A stretch of 64,000 nucleotides of DNA, from the NCBI RefSeq assembly GCF_000150275.1, contig NW_002060945.1, forward strand, positions 9,321,650-9,385,649. Reading direction: 5' to 3'. The notes beneath the pieces were generated by a model that searched no databases, was not told where the DNA came from, and saw only the letters and a program-made list of their open reading frames with translations. Below are positions 47,851 through 64,000 of this stretch, one piece after another. Source of the DNA: Trichoplax adhaerens. Lineage: Eukaryota > Placozoa > Uniplacotomia > Trichoplacea > Trichoplacidae. The position numbers and the translations under genes were made by a program. The number at the start of each line of letters is the position of its first letter. Position 1 is the first letter of the stretch.

Positions 47851-48261
47851 GTAAGAAAAACATGGTCAGGGTTTCAAGCTTCCACTTTTCGTCACAGAAT
47901 AATGCACCATCATTGCAGGAGTTCAGTCATAGACTAGAATTGAGTTGAGTTGCTGTAGTCGTTTGATTGTAGTCTATGAAAAATAGTTCTCGGAAAAGTT
48001 GGAGATCTCGACTGGACCAAACCAATCGACTCACTTGACTGTCTCGTATCATGGTTGGAGTCAATTTCTTACTACTTCATCGTACAGGATAGTCAGTCAG
48101 TCAGTCGAATTTAGGGTCGAGCATGCGCTCTTCGTTCGTCCTGTCCACCACAGTCTACAGTGCACAGTATCGCTGCAGTCCTGGTACGGTAGGCATGACC
48201 GATGAGAAACCCATTTGTTTACAACCTACCGTACGCCACCCTAGTTTTATTGTTTCACTAT

Positions 48262-48291
48262 GGGCACGATGGCCCCACGACCATCGTGCCC
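48262..48291. other. Perfect 11-bp inverted repeat (hairpin)
   Basis: GGGCACGATGG (48262-48272) and CCATCGTGCCC (48281-48291) are exact reverse complements around an 8-base loop. It lies 411 bases upstream of the HECW start codon, in the 5' flank or 5' UTR. Role unknown. Confidence 0.85.
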
Positions 48292-48701
48292 TGGTACCAC
48301 TGACGGTAAACAATCTCTCTATGGATGAAGTGGGTGACCGCGCCAATCCTAGTTGAGTCGATGTCTTAACCCCCTCCAATGTTGCAACTACCACCGAAAG
48401 CGGTGTAAATGCCCCGACATAACCCTATCCGAGTCATTCGTTATTGGCGTCACTGACGTAGGGAACACGGTTGCAAGAGTGGAGAAGAGAAAAAGTTGCC
48501 GACGATTCCTTCTATCCTCATCATTGCAATGGTCATCCATTGCGTTCTTCTTGCTTAGTTGATAGCACCATTTTTTGCATTAGCTTGATAGAGTCTAGTA
48601 CAAGCTACGATCATGATCGCTGTAGTTTGATTCCTTTTACTCATGGTTACCGATGGCTTTTACCTTTGATTGCTTGCAGCATAAAAGGACAATCATCAAT
48701 C

Positions 48702-61859
<13,158 letters not shown>

Positions 61860-64000
61860 TATTAAAGTTTGCAAGATTCTTGTTCGTTTTAAATCAAATA
61901 TGAAAATTGAAAAAATCATTTTAATTTTTAATATATTAGTACTTATGTTTATATTTTACTGGCAACTATTCCAATGACATTCTGCCGAATGATATATAGT
62001 AGCATTCATGATTTCATTACCAAATAAGTTTTTACGGCAATTTCAATTGCACGGAAGGCAGTTATAATTTGCAGATGGTTTTATCACTGTGTCCACAGGG
62101 CATTGTCATATTTATTTAGCATCCTTGTATTTGTGTATCATATATTACAGATATTTTAGCTGACAAACGAATTTATTACCTTTTATTATGCATCTATCGT
62201 GTAGTTTTAAATTTCGAGAAGGATTTTTTGTTGGTTTTGAACTGTGTTAATTATAAGACATAAGCAGTATGACAGAGAATATTACACTACAATAATGGAT
62301 ATCTTTCGTTGAGCTACAATGGAAATTTTTAAAACAATTGTTGGTGTACATTTCTAAATTAAGAAAATGATGAATAGTTATTAAATTAGCGATAACCGTT
62401 GAGCTCTTTATGTACAGCCTATACGTATTCTTCTGATGTGTATGGTTCAAATCACTGGAAGACATTTATAAAATTGACATTTAAGGCTTAAAATCTGGCC
62501 TATCCTAATCGGCAATCAAAAATTTTTACCATTCTGTTAGATAAAAATTTGTCGATGAGCATTACAGTAGATATCTTTGTACGGTGATCATTTATAGCCT
62601 ATCCGTATTTGTAATAGCAACCGTTTATATGATAATCATGTTGTAAAAAATGATCTATACGTTTTTTATTTGTTTGGTTGAATATATAATATTGACGAAG
62701 TGAATTTTTCTGTACTTAATGAAAGTATTGTACTGTATTTACACTATTAAATGATGAAAGGAAAAGGATGGCGGTTCCTTTTACTTTACAATCATTTGAT
62801 AACCTTATATAATAAAATGACTGGGTGTCGTATACGAACGAAACCTGTTTGATTCCTGCCTGCTCTGACATTGAAGAACTGTATAATGATAGTGAACATA
62901 CTGTATGAACAGTTATATCGAAAATCATTTTATGTATTGTGTTATTTTACCGGCGATTCTGAAGAGATCTTATGAAATTTTACCTCATCCTAATCATTTA
63001 AATTTGAAATGATGGTCATGCAGCAGAATCGATGCCAGTGCTCTGAACACATCTTCTATCAGTTTAATATATTCTCCTACCATACTTCACAGTGTGCTAT
63101 AAATGCAATCGCAATTAGCGTATTTAATGTTATGCTTTACATAAAGTCAACCTCTGTGAAAAGAATTTTTAGGATAGTTTATTTTTAAAAAATATACAGG
63201 TATGTTATCCCAGTATGCCTAGGGATCGAATGAATTAGTGAAATTAATAACTACTAAGGCATGAAATAAATTTGGATAATAGGTATCAGTCAAAAATTAA
63301 TATAATAAGTGAAATAGTAATAGATCAATGACGAAGTTATCGTCATCACTGTGATATTCAAATACATTAATATAAAACATATCGCAATGTGTAAAAACCA
63401 TATACTACTGTAATTTAGCATCAAATTCCGTGTTAATCGACTGCATCGTAACATAATGAATTATATATCTGTATAATAGGTATAAGTAATATCATCAAAA
63501 TCAACTTTCATTTCTGGGTAATAGTTTTGGAAATAATAAACATATTTAACTTAATTTGTGATAATGTCCAATCTGAACTACCTTCATTTTTATCATTCAC
63601 CATAGACTATATTAGGCGTACTATTGTATATATTCGTGGTGAGAGTTTTTACGCTGTGTATTAACATATAAAATATGCAGATACCTGAATAAGCAATTCA
63701 TTAGAGTATAATCATAATTCAGTACAGTAAGCTTGACAACCAGAAGAAGTAATTTATCACTGATATAATCAATAATATTATCTGAATCACCCAGTCAGAC
63801 ACTACAGAAACGCGCACGTATTTAACTGTAATACGTACTCGGCAAGAAATCATTGATCATTCGTAGCAGGTACATTTTTCAAGCCGGAATTATTAAGTTG
63901 ACAATATATGAGTCATTTAAATTTTACAAACGCAGACATAAAATGCTATCTTAAATTTTTCTTTCCTCAATTAAGAATTGCAACTAAAGTAAGCCAATTA
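61860..64000 (+). other. 3' flank of HECW, no further gene seen
   Basis: AT-rich sequence with short chance open frames only (73 codons or fewer). The 3' UTR length is unknown. An ATTAAA occurs at once (61861-61866) and a canonical AATAAA at 62811-62816. Confidence 0.4.
62811..62816 (+). terminator. Candidate polyadenylation signal for HECW
   Basis: AATAAA hexamer about 950 bases after the stop codon and the first exact match that I noticed. In DNA this AT-rich, such a hexamer is expected by chance fairly often, so this is only a candidate. The ATTAAA at 61861 is the alternative. Confidence 0.25.

Overview
The window is AT-rich eukaryotic DNA carrying two large, multi-exon protein-coding genes on the + strand. 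The introns have ordinary GT-AG ends, with one striking exception. Both products are animal-type signalling proteins, and the HECW-type ubiquitin ligase points to a metazoan. The low GC, mostly short introns and a 50-N scaffold gap would fit an early-branching animal such as a placozoan. That placement is inference and is not proven by the window.

Layout. Positions 1-19664 hold no gene I can support and contain several families of decayed tandem repeats. Positions 19665-40694 are gene 1, in 20 reconstructed coding exons (about 1292 aa). Its layout is a novel-looking helical N-terminus, a long disordered region, a PX domain split over four exons, a REM (RasGEF N-terminal) domain, and a CDC25/RasGEF catalytic domain. 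A 50-N gap follows at 40750-40799. Positions 40800-48701 are intergenic and contain several locally distinct tandem repeat arrays and hairpins. Positions 48702-61859 are gene 2, a HECW-family HECT E3 ubiquitin ligase in 30 coding exons (about 1920 aa). Its layout is the HECW N-terminal domain, C2, a very long Asn/Ser/His/Asp-rich linker, WW1, a degenerate WW2, a helical segment and HECT. Positions 61860-64000 are 3' flank.

Main points of interest. (1) The REM domain of gene 1 can only be read through by removing an AT-AC intron (37705-38203) with U12-type 5' splice and branch-site sequences. (2) PX plus REM plus CDC25 with an unrecognised N-terminus is not a standard human RasGEF architecture. 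(3) The second WW domain of the HECW protein has lost both signature aromatics. (4) Non-coding DNA throughout is built of separate local tandem duplications, with units mostly about 90-160 bp and different sequence at each site.

Both genes act in membrane-proximal signalling: Ras-family GTPase activation at phosphoinositide membranes, and C2-targeted ubiquitination. Nothing in the sequence shows that they work together. Exon boundaries were derived by hand from splice consensus, phase continuity and recognisable family residues, so each may be off where noted. No RNA gene, transposase, reverse transcriptase or CRISPR array was found.
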